Assembly: GCF_002960445.1 (NCBI RefSeq)
Contig: NZ_POJD01000257.1
Coordinates: 1 to 56,587, forward strand
DNA length: 56,587 nucleotides
Source: Streptococcus suis
GTDB lineage: Bacteria; Bacillota; Bacilli; Lactobacillales; Streptococcaceae
Direction of reading: 5' to 3'
Made by a program: the position numbers and the translations under genes. Positions 18,624 through 28,834 of the stretch are shown here, piece after piece. The notes beneath the pieces were generated by a model. That model was not told where the DNA came from and did not search any database. It saw only the letters and a program-made list of their open reading frames with translations. The stretch's first letter is position 1, and every line of letters starts with the position of its first letter.

Positions 18624-19991
18624 TTATTTAGCACCAAGTGCTGCTACTGTGATGTAGTTGTATGGTTTGTTGAAGTGAGGCAAGAAGAACAAGTCAGTCA
18701 ATGCCAATTTCTCAATTGTTACGCCTTCTTGGATTGCCAATGAGAAGAGGTGGATACCCAATGAGATATCTTCACGAGCTGCCATTTGAGCACCAAGGAT
18801 ACGACGTGAATCTTTATCGTAAACGATCTTGATAGTTACTGGGAAGTTACCATGCTCCATGAATTCTGGTTTTTGGTTGTCAGTTACTTCAGTAACAGCA
18901 GCGTTCAAGCCAAGACGAGTAGCTTTTTCAAGTGTCAAACCTGTTGATACAAGGTTAAGACCATAGATAGAGATACCGTTAGAACCTTGTACACCGATAC
19001 CTTCAAGGTCAGTACCACAGATGTTGTGAGCTGCTACGATACCAGTACGTACTGCGTTTGAAGCCAAAGCGATGTAGCTTGTGTCGCCAGTAGCGTTGTC
19101 GTAGATAGTTGCACAGTCACCGATAGCGTAAACGCCTGGGATTGAAGTTTCTTGGCGTTTGTTTACAAGGAAGGCACCGTTACGGAAGCGCTCAATTCCT
19201 TCACCTGCAAATGCAGTGTTTGGGCGGAAACCAACAGCCAAGATAACCATGTCAACATCGTATTCGTTCTTGTCAGTGATGATTTTTTCAACTTTACCGT
19301 TACCAGCAACTTCTTGAACTGTTTCACCGAAGGCAAGTTTGATACCGTTGTCTTCCATGTTTTTAGCCATAAGGTCTGACAAGTCGCGGTCATAGTAACC
19401 AGCCAAACATGTGTCTACAACGTCGATAAGGATAACTTCTTTACCTTTACGTTGGAAAGCTTCAGCAAGCTCAACACCGATATAACCAGCACCAACAACT
19501 GCTACGCGGTTGATGTCTTTGTTTTTCAATTTTTCAATAACATCTGCTGAGTTTTGGTACAATTTAACGAATTGCAAGTTTTCAAGAGTTGCTTCAAATT
19601 CAAGAGAACCTTCTTTGATTTCCGCACCTTTGATTGGTGGCAAGATTGGTTGTGAACCAGTAGCAAAGAGAAGTTTGTCGTATGCTTCAACATGTTCTTG
19701 ACCGTTTACAAGTGCAGTAACTGTTTTTGCTTCGTAGTCGATAGCTGTAACAGGTGACTCCATGTAGACTTTCGCGCCCATGCTTTCCAATTGTTCTTTA
19801 TCTGAGTAGAAAAGTCCTTCTGGACCAGCAATTTGCTCACCAATCCACAAAGCCATACCACAACCCAAGAATGAGATGTTTGAGTTTTGGTCAAATACAA
19901 CGATTTCGTTTTCTTGACCGTAGTTTGTCAACATAGTTTTGATTGCGGCAGTACCTGCGTGGTTAGCACCGACAACAACGATTTTAGACAT
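18624..19991 (-). CDS. nox: Water-forming NADH oxidase
   Basis: 455 residues, a flavoprotein that reduces O2 to water with NADH and so regenerates NAD+ and removes oxygen. The FAD-binding Rossmann motif is [13 protein letters not shown] at the N-terminus, the redox-active Cys44 is in [10 protein letters not shown], the NAD-binding motif is [17 protein letters not shown], and the FAD ribityl motif is [10 protein letters not shown]. The active-site Cys in this setting is typical of Nox-2 enzymes. It is transcribed alone from a good promoter. Expression is probably high, judging from preferred-codon usage. It is a useful contrast to the cysteine-less relative at 30291-31640. Confidence 0.95.
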   Translation of the reverse strand: MSKIVVVGANHAGTAAIKTMLTNYGQENEIVVFDQNSNISFLGCGMALWIGEQIAGPEGLFYSDKEQLESMGAKVYMESPVTAIDYEAKTVTALVNGQEHVEAYDKLLFATGSQPILPPIKGAEIKEGSLEFEATLENLQFVKLYQNSADVIEKLKNKDINRVAVVGAGYIGVELAEAFQRKGKEVILIDVVDTCLAGYYDRDLSDLMAKNMEDNGIKLAFGETVQEVAGNGKVEKIITDKNEYDVDMVILAVGFRPNTAFAGEGIERFRNGAFLVNKRQETSIPGVYAIGDCATIYDNATGDTSYIALASNAVRTGIVAAHNICGTDLEGIGVQGSNGISIYGLNLVSTGLTLEKATRLGLNAAVTEVTDNQKPEFMEHGNFPVTIKIVYDKDSRRILGAQMAAREDISLGIHLFSLAIQEGVTIEKLALTDLFFLPHFNKPYNYITVAALGAK

Positions 19992-20035
19992 AAGTAAAAT
20001 CTCACTTTCAAAATAAATATTTTTTTACATCATCC

Positions 20036-20065
20036 ATTATACTACAAATTTGTTACCGATTTCAA
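20036..20065 (-). promoter_or_regulatory. Promoter of nox
   Basis: On the minus strand TTGAAA (20065-20060), 18 bases, TATAAT (20041-20036). The ATG is 45 bases further on. Confidence 0.65.
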
Positions 20066-20190
20066 AATTTTTGCTCAGAAAATCACATTTTTTTCTTTAA
20101 ACCTGTGGCTAAGCCTTAAAAGCAGCCTAAACATAGTCTACATTGTAGCCATTATTTTTTAAATCATTGCCAAAGACAGGTTGTCAACAT

Positions 20191-20221
20191 AAAAAATCCC
20201 ATAGGCACGAACTACGGGATT
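20191..20221 (-). terminator. Terminator of the ATP-cone gene
   Basis: AATCCC-TAG pairs with CTA-GGGATT with one mismatch, and six T follow on the minus strand. The hairpin lies 150 bases beyond the stop codon, which leaves a long 3' untranslated stretch (20222-20370) with no gene I can support. Confidence 0.7.
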
Positions 20222-20370
20222 CAACTAGTTAGATTGGGATTAACTAATTTGATTATACGCTAATGGTTGGTTGTTTACAAATACTTTTTAAATATAGATT
20301 GTTATAGCTTTTGACTATAACAAAAAGAACAGGGAAGAAAGTTAACTTCGCCACTCTCCATATCTTTTCT

Positions 20371-20709
20371 TTATCGAATTTGCTCAAAGCGTAAATGAAC
20401 GACAATCTTGTCAGCATATCCATTACGTTCCAAATCACGTTGCAAACGATAAGAAATATAATGTTCAGCTATGGTAATATAACCGGCATCCAATAAACGA
20501 TGCTCAACTTGTGACTGAACCATGCTAATAGTTGGACGTTCTGTATGAGCTTCTTCCAAATCAAGCACGACTTTTTTAGTCACTTGTGCTAGGTTCTTCC
20601 GCCATGTATCGTCGATTACATATACAGTTTGAGCTGCCTTGATAATGGCTTGGTAAATTTTTTCTGGATCAAATTCAACAATTTCACCACTTCGTTTAAT
20701 AACCTGCAT
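20371..20709 (-). CDS. Free-standing ATP-cone domain protein
   Basis: 112 residues. The N-terminus MQVIKRSGEIVEFDPEKIYQ has the ATP-cone signature (V-I/K-K/R-R-S/D-G-x-x-x-x-F-D-x-x-K-I). ATP-cones bind ATP/dATP and control ribonucleotide reductases or, when joined to a zinc ribbon, form the repressor NrdR. Here there is no zinc ribbon, no Cys pair and no reductase domain; the domain is nearly the entire protein. A consensus promoter and AAGGAG precede it and it stands alone. It is probably a nucleotide-sensing regulator or adaptor, but that is inference; no partner is encoded next to it. Confidence 0.8.
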   Translation of the reverse strand: MQVIKRSGEIVEFDPEKIYQAIIKAAQTVYVIDDTWRKNLAQVTKKVVLDLEEAHTERPTISMVQSQVEHRLLDAGYITIAEHYISYRLQRDLERNGYADKIVVHLRFEQIR

Positions 20710-20752
20710 ATCAAACTCCTTTCTGGTTTTCAGTAAACCCTTTCATACTTCT

Positions 20753-20781
20753 ATTATCTAGGTTTTTCCGCATTTTGTCAA
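20753..20781 (-). promoter_or_regulatory. Promoter of the ATP-cone gene
   Basis: On the minus strand a perfect TTGACA (20781-20776), 17 bases, GATAAT (20758-20753). Confidence 0.75.
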
Positions 20782-20833
20782 GTTTTCTTTTCATAAATTG
20801 GTCTAACATTATTTCTCCTCAAACCATTTCTTA

Positions 20834-20842
20834 TGTTATAAT
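20834..20842 (+). promoter_or_regulatory. Extended -10 promoter of pepF
   Basis: TG at 20834-20835, one base, then TATAAT at 20837-20842. No good -35 box is seen, as is common for extended -10 promoters. AAAGGAG precedes the start codon. Confidence 0.6.
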
Positions 20843-20875
20843 GTAGCTATCACTATCAAACAAAAGGAGAATTGT

Positions 20876-22666
20876 ATGATATCTGCAATGCCAAAGCGTC
20901 AAGAAATTGATGTGCAATTAACATGGAATACAGATTTGTTGTTCCCAACCCCTGAAAATTACCAAGAACACCTATCTGCCTATGCCAAACAGGTCGAAGC
21001 TTTCGAAGTCAACTATAAAGGAAAGTTGTCTGATAAAGAAACCATCGTAAGTGCTCTCACAGAATATGAGAAAATTGTTATTCTGGATAGCAGACTTTCT
21101 CACTATGCGTTTCTTCCACTCGAAGTCGATAAGATGAACACTGAGCTTGCTAGCCTAGCCAACGAATACGACCTCGTTTCTGCCAAGGCACGTCCTCAAC
21201 GAGATTTCCTCTATTCAGAACTTGGTCAGTTAGATGAAGCCTTTCTTCTTGAATTAAAAGAAGAACAACCACAATGGGCTGCTTTCTTTGATGCTATTCT
21301 ACGTGACAAACCTCATCAACTCCACCCACTTCAAGAAGAGCTTCTCTCAAACTTTGCACCAACATTTGGTCAGCCTTATAACAATTACGGTGTGACCAAG
21401 TTTGAGGATATGACCTTTGATAGTTTTGAAGCCAATGGTGAAACACTTGGAAACAGCTATGTTCTCTTTGAAAATGATTATGAACTCAGCCACGATACCG
21501 AAATCCGTCGCAATTCAGCTGCTGGTTTCTATTCAACCTTGAAAAAATACAAGAATACTACCGCAGCGACATATCTATCTCATATCAAGAATGAGCAAAT
21601 CGAAGCTCGCTTGCGTGGCTTTGACAATACCATTGACTTCCTCTTGCATCGTCAAAACGTTTCCCGTGACCTCTTCGACCGTCAGATTGATGTTATCATG
21701 AAGGAATTGGCTCCACACATGCGCCGCTTTGTGAAATTGGTTGCCAAGGCTCATGGTTTGGATAAAATCACTCATGCTGACTTGAAAATCAGCTTGCCAT
21801 CGGAATACAACCAACGCATCACACCTGAAGAATCTAAGCAATTCTTGATTGACTGCTTAGGCATTCTTGGTGAAGATTATGTGAAAATGATTGAACAATC
21901 ATTTGATGAGCGTTGGATTGACTTTGCTCAAAATGAAGGTAAGGCTACTGGTGGCTTCTGTGCTACTCTTTACGATGGACCATCCTATATCCTACTCTCA
22001 TGGACAGGCTTGATGAATGAGGTCTTGGTATTGGCTCACGAATTGGGGCATGCTGGTCATTTCCAATGGGCGAAAAAACAAAGCGTACTTAGCTATGAGC
22101 CTTCTCTTTACTTCATCGAGGCTCCATCTACTGCTAATGAAGTCTTGACATGTAACACCCTTTTGAAAAACAACCTAGACCCTGGCTTCCAGGCTTACTT
22201 GATTAGCGAGTTGATCAGCCGTACTTACTTCCACAACATGGTCACTCACTTGCTTGAAGCAGCCTTCCAACGTGAAGTCTACACTCGTTTGGACAATGAA
22301 GAATACCTCAACGGTGATATTCTCTGCCAAATCAAGTTGGATGTCATCAAGGAATTCTGGGGCGAAGATTTTGAAATCGGTGACGATGCAGGTCTGATCT
22401 GGATGCGTCAACCTCACTACTACATTGGTTTGTATCCATATACCTACTCAGCTGGTTTGACCATTGGTACAGCCATGGCGAAACAGTTGGAAGAACATCC
22501 TGAAGAAGTTGTTAAAAAATGGTTGGAAACCTTGTCACTCGGTGCAAGTCTTTCTGCCCAAGACCTTGCAAAACACGCAGGTGTCGATGTTTCGACTGAT
22601 CAACCACTTAAAGAAACCATTGCCTATGTCGGCTCATTGGTGGATAAATTGGAATCACTAATCTAA
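20876..22666 (+). CDS. pepF: Oligoendopeptidase F (M3B)
   Basis: 596 residues, a cytoplasmic zinc peptidase that cuts short peptides of roughly 7-17 residues and recycles peptides from uptake or protein turnover. The zinc motif HELGHAGHF is near residues 389-397, and the distal Glu ligand is in IEAPSTANEV about 25 residues later; the tail ends with the typical helical segment VGSLVDKLESLI. AAGGAG lies before the ATG at 20876; a second in-frame ATG four codons on is possible but less well spaced. It is monocistronic and ends at a bidirectional terminator. Confidence 0.95.
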   Translation: MISAMPKRQEIDVQLTWNTDLLFPTPENYQEHLSAYAKQVEAFEVNYKGKLSDKETIVSALTEYEKIVILDSRLSHYAFLPLEVDKMNTELASLANEYDLVSAKARPQRDFLYSELGQLDEAFLLELKEEQPQWAAFFDAILRDKPHQLHPLQEELLSNFAPTFGQPYNNYGVTKFEDMTFDSFEANGETLGNSYVLFENDYELSHDTEIRRNSAAGFYSTLKKYKNTTAATYLSHIKNEQIEARLRGFDNTIDFLLHRQNVSRDLFDRQIDVIMKELAPHMRRFVKLVAKAHGLDKITHADLKISLPSEYNQRITPEESKQFLIDCLGILGEDYVKMIEQSFDERWIDFAQNEGKATGGFCATLYDGPSYILLSWTGLMNEVLVLAHELGHAGHFQWAKKQSVLSYEPSLYFIEAPSTANEVLTCNTLLKNNLDPGFQAYLISELISRTYFHNMVTHLLEAAFQREVYTRLDNEEYLNGDILCQIKLDVIKEFWGEDFEIGDDAGLIWMRQPHYYIGLYPYTYSAGLTIGTAMAKQLEEHPEEVVKKWLETLSLGASLSAQDLAKHAGVDVSTDQPLKETIAYVGSLVDKLESLI

Positions 22667-22673
22667 GACACAT

Positions 22674-22706
22674 AAAAGACTTGAACGTATTGGTTCAGGT
22701 CTTTTT
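22674..22706. terminator. Bidirectional terminator between pepF and the esterase gene
   Basis: AAAGAC-TGAAC pairs with GTTCA-GTCTTT with one mismatch; A residues lie left and T residues right. The right half overlaps the last codons of the minus-strand esterase gene. Confidence 0.8.
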
Positions 22707-23297
22707 GTCTATTCTTTCTTGATACCAATCTTTGATATAGGTCAATTCATCCTGACTTAAAAAATGTCCCTTGTCAAAACGAGCTAGGTTGGCTCTGGGA
22801 AAGGCTGACACTCTCCAGTCATCTACAAGATTTTTAAGAGTCACTGGCTCAATCAACACATCATTCTGTCCCAGTGTAAACAATATCTCTGCTCTGCTAT
22901 TTTCCATAGGAAAAGCATAATCTAAGGCTGAAGGGTGGAGCAAGATATAATTGTCCGCCAGATTTGACTGCTTGGTCAACAAGCCCATGATAAAGTTTGC
23001 ACCGTTTGAAAAACCTACGAAAGAAATCTGACGATAATCTCGGATGCCCAAGTCCTGCCAAAAATCCAGAAAAGCCGACAAGCGAATTTCAAAATCGACA
23101 AGATCCAACTGACCGTCAATCAGCGGTGCAAAGAACCGCCTTTCCCTGCCTTGGCCCCAACTTCCATCCAAGGAAAGGACAAAAGCTTCTGGATCCAGCT
23201 GTTGACGGAGAAATAGCATGGATTCCTTATTGCCACCTGTGCCGTGGAAAAAGACCAAAAGACGGGGACTGGTCCCTTTGATAAAGCGATAATCCAT
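22695..23297 (-). CDS. Alpha/beta hydrolase (carboxylesterase/phospholipase type)
   Basis: 200 residues, the size of small YvaK/YtpA-like or MhqD-like hydrolases. The oxyanion motif is VFFHGTGGNKE, the nucleophile elbow is GFSNGAN, a likely acid is the Asp of GQNDVLIEP and the His is in FDKGHFLSQ. Directly upstream and on the same strand lies a ring-cleaving-dioxygenase-like VOC protein. That pair corresponds to the MhqD/MhqO pair of Bacillus subtilis, which detoxifies quinones and hydroquinones. The match to that pathway is inferred from gene pairing and family. Confidence 0.82.
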   Translation of the reverse strand: MDYRFIKGTSPRLLVFFHGTGGNKESMLFLRQQLDPEAFVLSLDGSWGQGRERRFFAPLIDGQLDLVDFEIRLSAFLDFWQDLGIRDYRQISFVGFSNGANFIMGLLTKQSNLADNYILLHPSALDYAFPMENSRAEILFTLGQNDVLIEPVTLKNLVDDWRVSAFPRANLARFDKGHFLSQDELTYIKDWYQERIDKKT

Positions 23298-23309
23298 ATC
23301 TCTTTTCTC

Positions 23310-24260
23310 CTAATAACGGTGGGAGAGATTTTTTTCGATTTCCTGTCTGTCCTCTTCAAAAAAACTTGGCAAAAACAGTTCAACATTATCTAGCTGCTTA
23401 TCTTGTCTTGGCATAGCAGCCTCTCTTTCGCCAGCCATGGTCGCAACTTCAAACATGAGATAATTTGGCGCTTGGAAGTACAAGGAATGCATGAAATCTC
23501 GATTGATAATACCAGAATGTGGACGATTGATGAGATTTAAGCGACTAATCAGGTCTTCCAAGTCGGACTCATCTAAGACACCAAACGCGATATGATGAAT
23601 AGCCCCAACTCCCATCACGCTGATTGGCGACCCTTGGTCAAGAATCAAATAAAGTCGATGTTGGAAGGTGTTGTCAAAGAGTAGAGAAATCACCATCTTA
23701 TCTTCAAAGACAAATCGGCTTTCCTCGACAAATCCAAAGGTTTCGGTCAGCAAACTTAGTAATGCCTTTTCTTCACGAATTCGCATGTGAAGACTGGCAA
23801 TACCAAGTATGGCGTATTCCGATGAAATTTCATCTGTTTCATACGGAAATATTTCTCCAATTGAGTCATGATAGCTCAAGCCAAGCAACTGCCCATCTTC
23901 ATCTTGGAAATACAAGATATGCCCCTTTCCAAAGGCCTGAATTCCTTCGTTTTCCACTGCAAACTCTGTCAGTCTTTTCTGCCAGAATTCCAAGGCAGCA
24001 AAATCTTTAACCAGAAAAACGGTTCGTTCCAAACGATTGCTGCCAGTCCGATGCCTAGGATGATTGGGCATATCAAAAATGGTAAATTCCGTTCCATAGC
24101 GGCCCTCATCATCACCGAAAAAGAGATGATACATGCTTGAATCTTCTTGATTGACAGTTTTCAAGGTCAATTTTAATCCGAGAATATGATGATAAAAATC
24201 ATAGGCCTGGTAAATATTGCCAACTAAACTTGAAATATGATGGATACCTGTATTATTCAT
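23310..24260 (-). CDS. VOC family ring-cleaving dioxygenase-like protein (MhqO type)
   Basis: 316 residues with two glyoxalase/extradiol dioxygenase modules. The first opens with TGIHHISSLVGNIYQAYDFYHHILGLKL, with metal-ligand-type His residues; the second has SLHMRIREEK and IHHIAFGVLDE. The frame is open to 24350, but GAGGTAG lies before the ATG at 24260 and the family starts near there, so the shorter start was chosen. A promoter lies between the two. Twelve bases separate it from the hydrolase gene, so they are co-transcribed. Relatives (MhqA, MhqE, MhqO) cleave hydroquinones; the substrate here is unproven. Confidence 0.85.
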   Translation of the reverse strand: MNNTGIHHISSLVGNIYQAYDFYHHILGLKLTLKTVNQEDSSMYHLFFGDDEGRYGTEFTIFDMPNHPRHRTGSNRLERTVFLVKDFAALEFWQKRLTEFAVENEGIQAFGKGHILYFQDEDGQLLGLSYHDSIGEIFPYETDEISSEYAILGIASLHMRIREEKALLSLLTETFGFVEESRFVFEDKMVISLLFDNTFQHRLYLILDQGSPISVMGVGAIHHIAFGVLDESDLEDLISRLNLINRPHSGIINRDFMHSLYFQAPNYLMFEVATMAGEREAAMPRQDKQLDNVELFLPSFFEEDRQEIEKNLSHRY

Positions 24261-24285
24261 AAGCACTACCTCATTTCTATCTGAA

Positions 24286-24314
24286 ATTTTATCACTAATT
24301 AGTTGTAAAATCAA
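24286..24314 (-). promoter_or_regulatory. Promoter of the VOC dioxygenase-hydrolase operon
   Basis: On the minus strand TTGATT (24314-24309), 17 bases, TAAAAT (24291-24286). It also supports the start at 24260 over the longer frame, because the longer start would lie upstream of the promoter. Confidence 0.65.
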
Positions 24315-24418
24315 GAAAAATGCACAAAGAAAACACCTGAATGTCTTCAAGTGCTTCTAGGAGATTATATGAAAAAGATGGTTTTATTATAAGGCACTTT
24401 CCTTAAACTAATCTAAAC

Positions 24419-24451
24419 TAAAAACAACTAGAATAAATGTTCTAGCTGTTT
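24419..24451 (-). terminator. Terminator of the glycerol operon
   Basis: On the minus strand AACAGCTAGAA pairs with TTCTAGTTGTT (one wobble), followed by T residues. It lies just after the last gene of the glpK-glpO block. Confidence 0.8.
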
Positions 24452-24458
24452 CTATCTA

Positions 24459-24794
24459 TTATAAAATGAAGGAGAGGATTAAGCCACCTAGTATACCACC
24501 TACAAGTGCTGCAAGTAGATTATTTGTCGCTTTACCAACTTTTCCGCCTCTGGCTGCCGAAGCAACAAATAAGCCGATACCTGCTGCCAATCCCATGTCA
24601 ACCCAAACTGCGCCAGACTGGGTCATGAGCCCAACACCGTGGTTAAGGGTCCAAATTGTTCCGACAATCATAGAAGCTGCCATCCATCCTCCAATGGCAC
24701 CCCAGTGCTCAACCATTTTTCCCCACATCATGCGAATGACAAATGGGAAGATAAAAGCACCTACAATTGTTGCGATTGCTTGTTGAATTGTCAT
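24459..24794 (-). CDS. Small membrane protein, Lin0368-like putative glycerol transporter subunit
   Basis: 111 residues with about four hydrophobic helices (roughly 5-22, 33-50, 63-82, 90-111). It resembles the paired small membrane proteins that sit beside glpK/glpO in Listeria and other Firmicutes and are annotated as putative glycerol transporter subunits (Lin0368 family). AAGGAGGAG precedes the ATG. The upstream gene encodes a protein of the same size and topology (shared WG..E..G.IGG pattern and VDMGL motif), so the two probably form a heteromer. No transport has been shown in what I can see. Confidence 0.65.
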   Translation of the reverse strand: MTIQQAIATIVGAFIFPFVIRMMWGKMVEHWGAIGGWMAASMIVGTIWTLNHGVGLMTQSGAVWVDMGLAAGIGLFVASAARGGKVGKATNNLLAALVGGILGGLILSFIL

Positions 24795-24806
24795 TTCTAC
24801 TCCTCC

Positions 24807-25160
24807 TTAATCTTTTTCCATATCTTCTTCGACTTTTGCAGCAACCAAGCCACCCAAAACAGCGCCTACTGTAATCAGAAGAATGGTTGGAAGAGAATCT
24901 GCCAGTGTTCCAAATCCATTGAGAAAGGCATCACGGAAAATACCACACAGCGCAATTCCCAATCCCATATCGACAAAAGCTGAATCAGAATCGTGTTTGA
25001 TTAGACCTAGATAGTGGTTCATAAACCACATAGGTCCAATGATAATAAAAGCCGCGAAGAAACCACCGATAATACCATAAGCTTCTGCAAATGCTCCCCA
25101 GACACTCATGACAATCATACCAGCAATCATATAGCCAATAGTTGAACGTAAAAATTTCAT
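24807..25160 (-). CDS. Small membrane protein, partner of the Lin0368-like protein
   Basis: 117 residues with about four hydrophobic helices and a charged C-terminal tail (AAKVEEDMEKD). It shares a layout with the next gene: WGAFAEAYGIIGGFFAA and FVDMGLGIAL line up with WGKMVEHWGAIGGWMAA and WVDMGLAAGI. Twelve bases separate the two genes. Both follow glpO and no glpF aquaglyceroporin gene is found in the window, so this pair is the obvious candidate for glycerol entry. That function is inferred from position. Confidence 0.65.
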   Translation of the reverse strand: MKFLRSTIGYMIAGMIVMSVWGAFAEAYGIIGGFFAAFIIIGPMWFMNHYLGLIKHDSDSAFVDMGLGIALCGIFRDAFLNGFGTLADSLPTILLITVGAVLGGLVAAKVEEDMEKD

Positions 25161-25245
25161 AACTTCTCCTCTTGTATCAATCTCTTATTGATAAACTGGT
25201 GGGGAGCTTCTTCCATAGAAGAACAAGCTCCTACCTACCAATAGA

Positions 25246-27075
25246 TTATTTTTCTTTTAGATAGCTCAAATCATTTTTGTGCAAGGTTTCCGCAAGTAAG
25301 CCTTCCTGTTGAGCCACTTCTTCCTCTGACCAAGCATAATAGGCTGCCATTTCCTTGATGATTTCAGGTGCTACTGCATCCAATTGCTCACGCATGAAGA
25401 GCATGTAGTTGGTACGACGGAGAAGATAATCCACTACTGTCAAGGTCATTTCTTCCTTCATAGCATAGTGAAGAGAAAGCAAATCACGCTTGTTAAGGGC
25501 AGACACAGCCTCTACTTTATGGTTCAAGGCAAAGACTTTTGGAGCATTTGATCCGTACAAGTTAGCAAGATAGAGGGCATCGTCGTAGTCCAAACCTTTT
25601 TTCACACCTAATTGAGCCAAGTGTTCGATTTCTTCTGCTACATTAGCTGGGTTCAATTCACCACCAGATACAGGATAGGTCTTAGAATTGATGAGTTTAA
25701 AGCTACGACCATGCTCTTCTTTGAGGATATCTGCTACTTTTTCTAAAGCACCTTCTGCCATCTTACGGAAATCGGTAATTTTACCACCGGCAAGTGTCAG
25801 CAAACCATTGTCATCACGGTCAAGGGCAGAACCACGCGATACAGCAGACGGATCCAAGTGTTTTTCAGAAACACTACCTTCCAGATGGGTCAAATCGTGT
25901 TCCACATCGTCACGAGTCTTTTCATTGTTCAAGTAGCCTTTGACCGTTTCAATCAGGCTATTAAAGCTGTCATCGCTGAGCTTACCATTATTTCCACCAT
26001 TGTAGTCGGAAGCACCATTTCCAGACAAGAGAGGACGAAGACCTGCCCAACCGCTCTCAATGTCATCCAAGGTCAAGTTTGCTTCTGGGAAGCGATTGTT
26101 GACAATATCAAGCAGGTAGTCAACGTCTTCTTGAGTTACCATCGGATTCGCCAAATCACCAGTATAGTCCGTATCGGTCGTACCAAAGTAGGTTTTATTT
26201 TCACGTGGAAGGACAAAGACCATGCGACCATCTGCATGACCTGTATCAAAATAAGTCGGCTGTGGCACAGACAAGCGAGAGCTATCGACAACTAGGTGCA
26301 CACCCTTGGTTGGACGCATTTGAAGGACACCTGAACCTTCGCCACCCAGATTTCGTACTTCATCACTCCAAGGTCCTGTTGTATTGATAACCAAACGCGC
26401 ACGAATTTCAAAGGTGCTGTCTGTCAATAAGTCACGAGCGACAATTCCGACAACTTTTCCAGCCTCATCCTTGATGAATTTCTCCGCTTTGACACGGCTA
26501 GCAATCAAGGCACCATCTTTGGCTGCCCGTTTGATATTTTCAATTACTAGGCGAGCATCATTGTTACGGAAGTCAAGGTAAACTCCACCTCCAAGTAAGC
26601 CTTCTTTTTTCAAGTGAGGTGCCCGTTCTAGGACTTCTTCTCTCGTCAACACCTTATTGGCAAGGTCTGTATTGTTGACGCCAGCCAAGAGGTCATAGAG
26701 GTCCATAGCCACTTTCAAGCGAAAGAGACTAAAGGTCGAACCTTCTTCATCATAGACTGGAAGCAACATTGGGTCTGGCTTGGGAATGTGAGGCGCAATA
26801 TTTTGTACAACCGCACGTTCTGAAACTGTATCGGAAACCACTTCTACATCAAATTGTTTGAGGTAACGAAGTCCACCGTGAACCAATTTTGTTGAACGGC
26901 TGGATGTCCCCTCGGCAAAGTCTTGCATTTCAATCAAGGCTGTTTCCATGCCACTAGCAGCAGCTTGGAGGGCTACGCCAGCCCCCGTAATCCCACCACC
27001 GATAACCAGCAGGTCCAACTGTCTATCTTGCATTTTTTCAATCGCTAAGCGACGTGTTTCTTTTGAAAATTCCAT
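25246..27075 (-). CDS. glpO: Alpha-glycerophosphate oxidase (GlpO)
   Basis: 609 residues, FAD-dependent; it oxidises glycerol-3-phosphate with O2 to dihydroxyacetone phosphate and H2O2. The FAD motif is LLVIGGGITGAGVALQAA near 18-35, followed by EGTSSRSTKLVHGGLRYLKQ. The length, with the roughly 50-residue insert found in streptococcal and enterococcal GlpO compared with the dehydrogenase GlpD, favours the oxidase. It lies 21 bases after glpK. The H2O2 it releases is a known virulence and competition factor in streptococci and mycoplasmas. Confidence 0.93.
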   Translation of the reverse strand: MEFSKETRRLAIEKMQDRQLDLLVIGGGITGAGVALQAAASGMETALIEMQDFAEGTSSRSTKLVHGGLRYLKQFDVEVVSDTVSERAVVQNIAPHIPKPDPMLLPVYDEEGSTFSLFRLKVAMDLYDLLAGVNNTDLANKVLTREEVLERAPHLKKEGLLGGGVYLDFRNNDARLVIENIKRAAKDGALIASRVKAEKFIKDEAGKVVGIVARDLLTDSTFEIRARLVINTTGPWSDEVRNLGGEGSGVLQMRPTKGVHLVVDSSRLSVPQPTYFDTGHADGRMVFVLPRENKTYFGTTDTDYTGDLANPMVTQEDVDYLLDIVNNRFPEANLTLDDIESGWAGLRPLLSGNGASDYNGGNNGKLSDDSFNSLIETVKGYLNNEKTRDDVEHDLTHLEGSVSEKHLDPSAVSRGSALDRDDNGLLTLAGGKITDFRKMAEGALEKVADILKEEHGRSFKLINSKTYPVSGGELNPANVAEEIEHLAQLGVKKGLDYDDALYLANLYGSNAPKVFALNHKVEAVSALNKRDLLSLHYAMKEEMTLTVVDYLLRRTNYMLFMREQLDAVAPEIIKEMAAYYAWSEEEVAQQEGLLAETLHKNDLSYLKEK

Positions 27076-27096
27076 GTTTTCACACTTTCTACTTCT

Positions 27097-28665
<1,569 letters not shown>

Positions 28666-28834
28666 CTATTCTAACTCATTCTTGTGAATTTTTTCTATCA
28701 TTTTTTTTAAAAAAATAAAAAAATCTGATAAAAACTAGTTAGAAACGGCATTCTAACAAGCTTTTACCAGCTCATAATATTTTTTAATCGTCAGTATTAA
28801 AGAATTGAATATTTCACAAACTCGCTCTCACAGA

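Noticed and set aside
20253..20438. 61-residue minus-strand frame after the ATP-cone gene
   Set aside because: It overlaps the ATP-cone gene in another frame, lacks a ribosome binding site and gives a protein without recognisable pattern.
24261..24350. N-terminal extension of the VOC dioxygenase with a hydrophobic stretch resembling a signal peptide
   Set aside because: The promoter boxes (24286-24314) lie inside the extension and the ribosome binding site is at the ATG at 24260.
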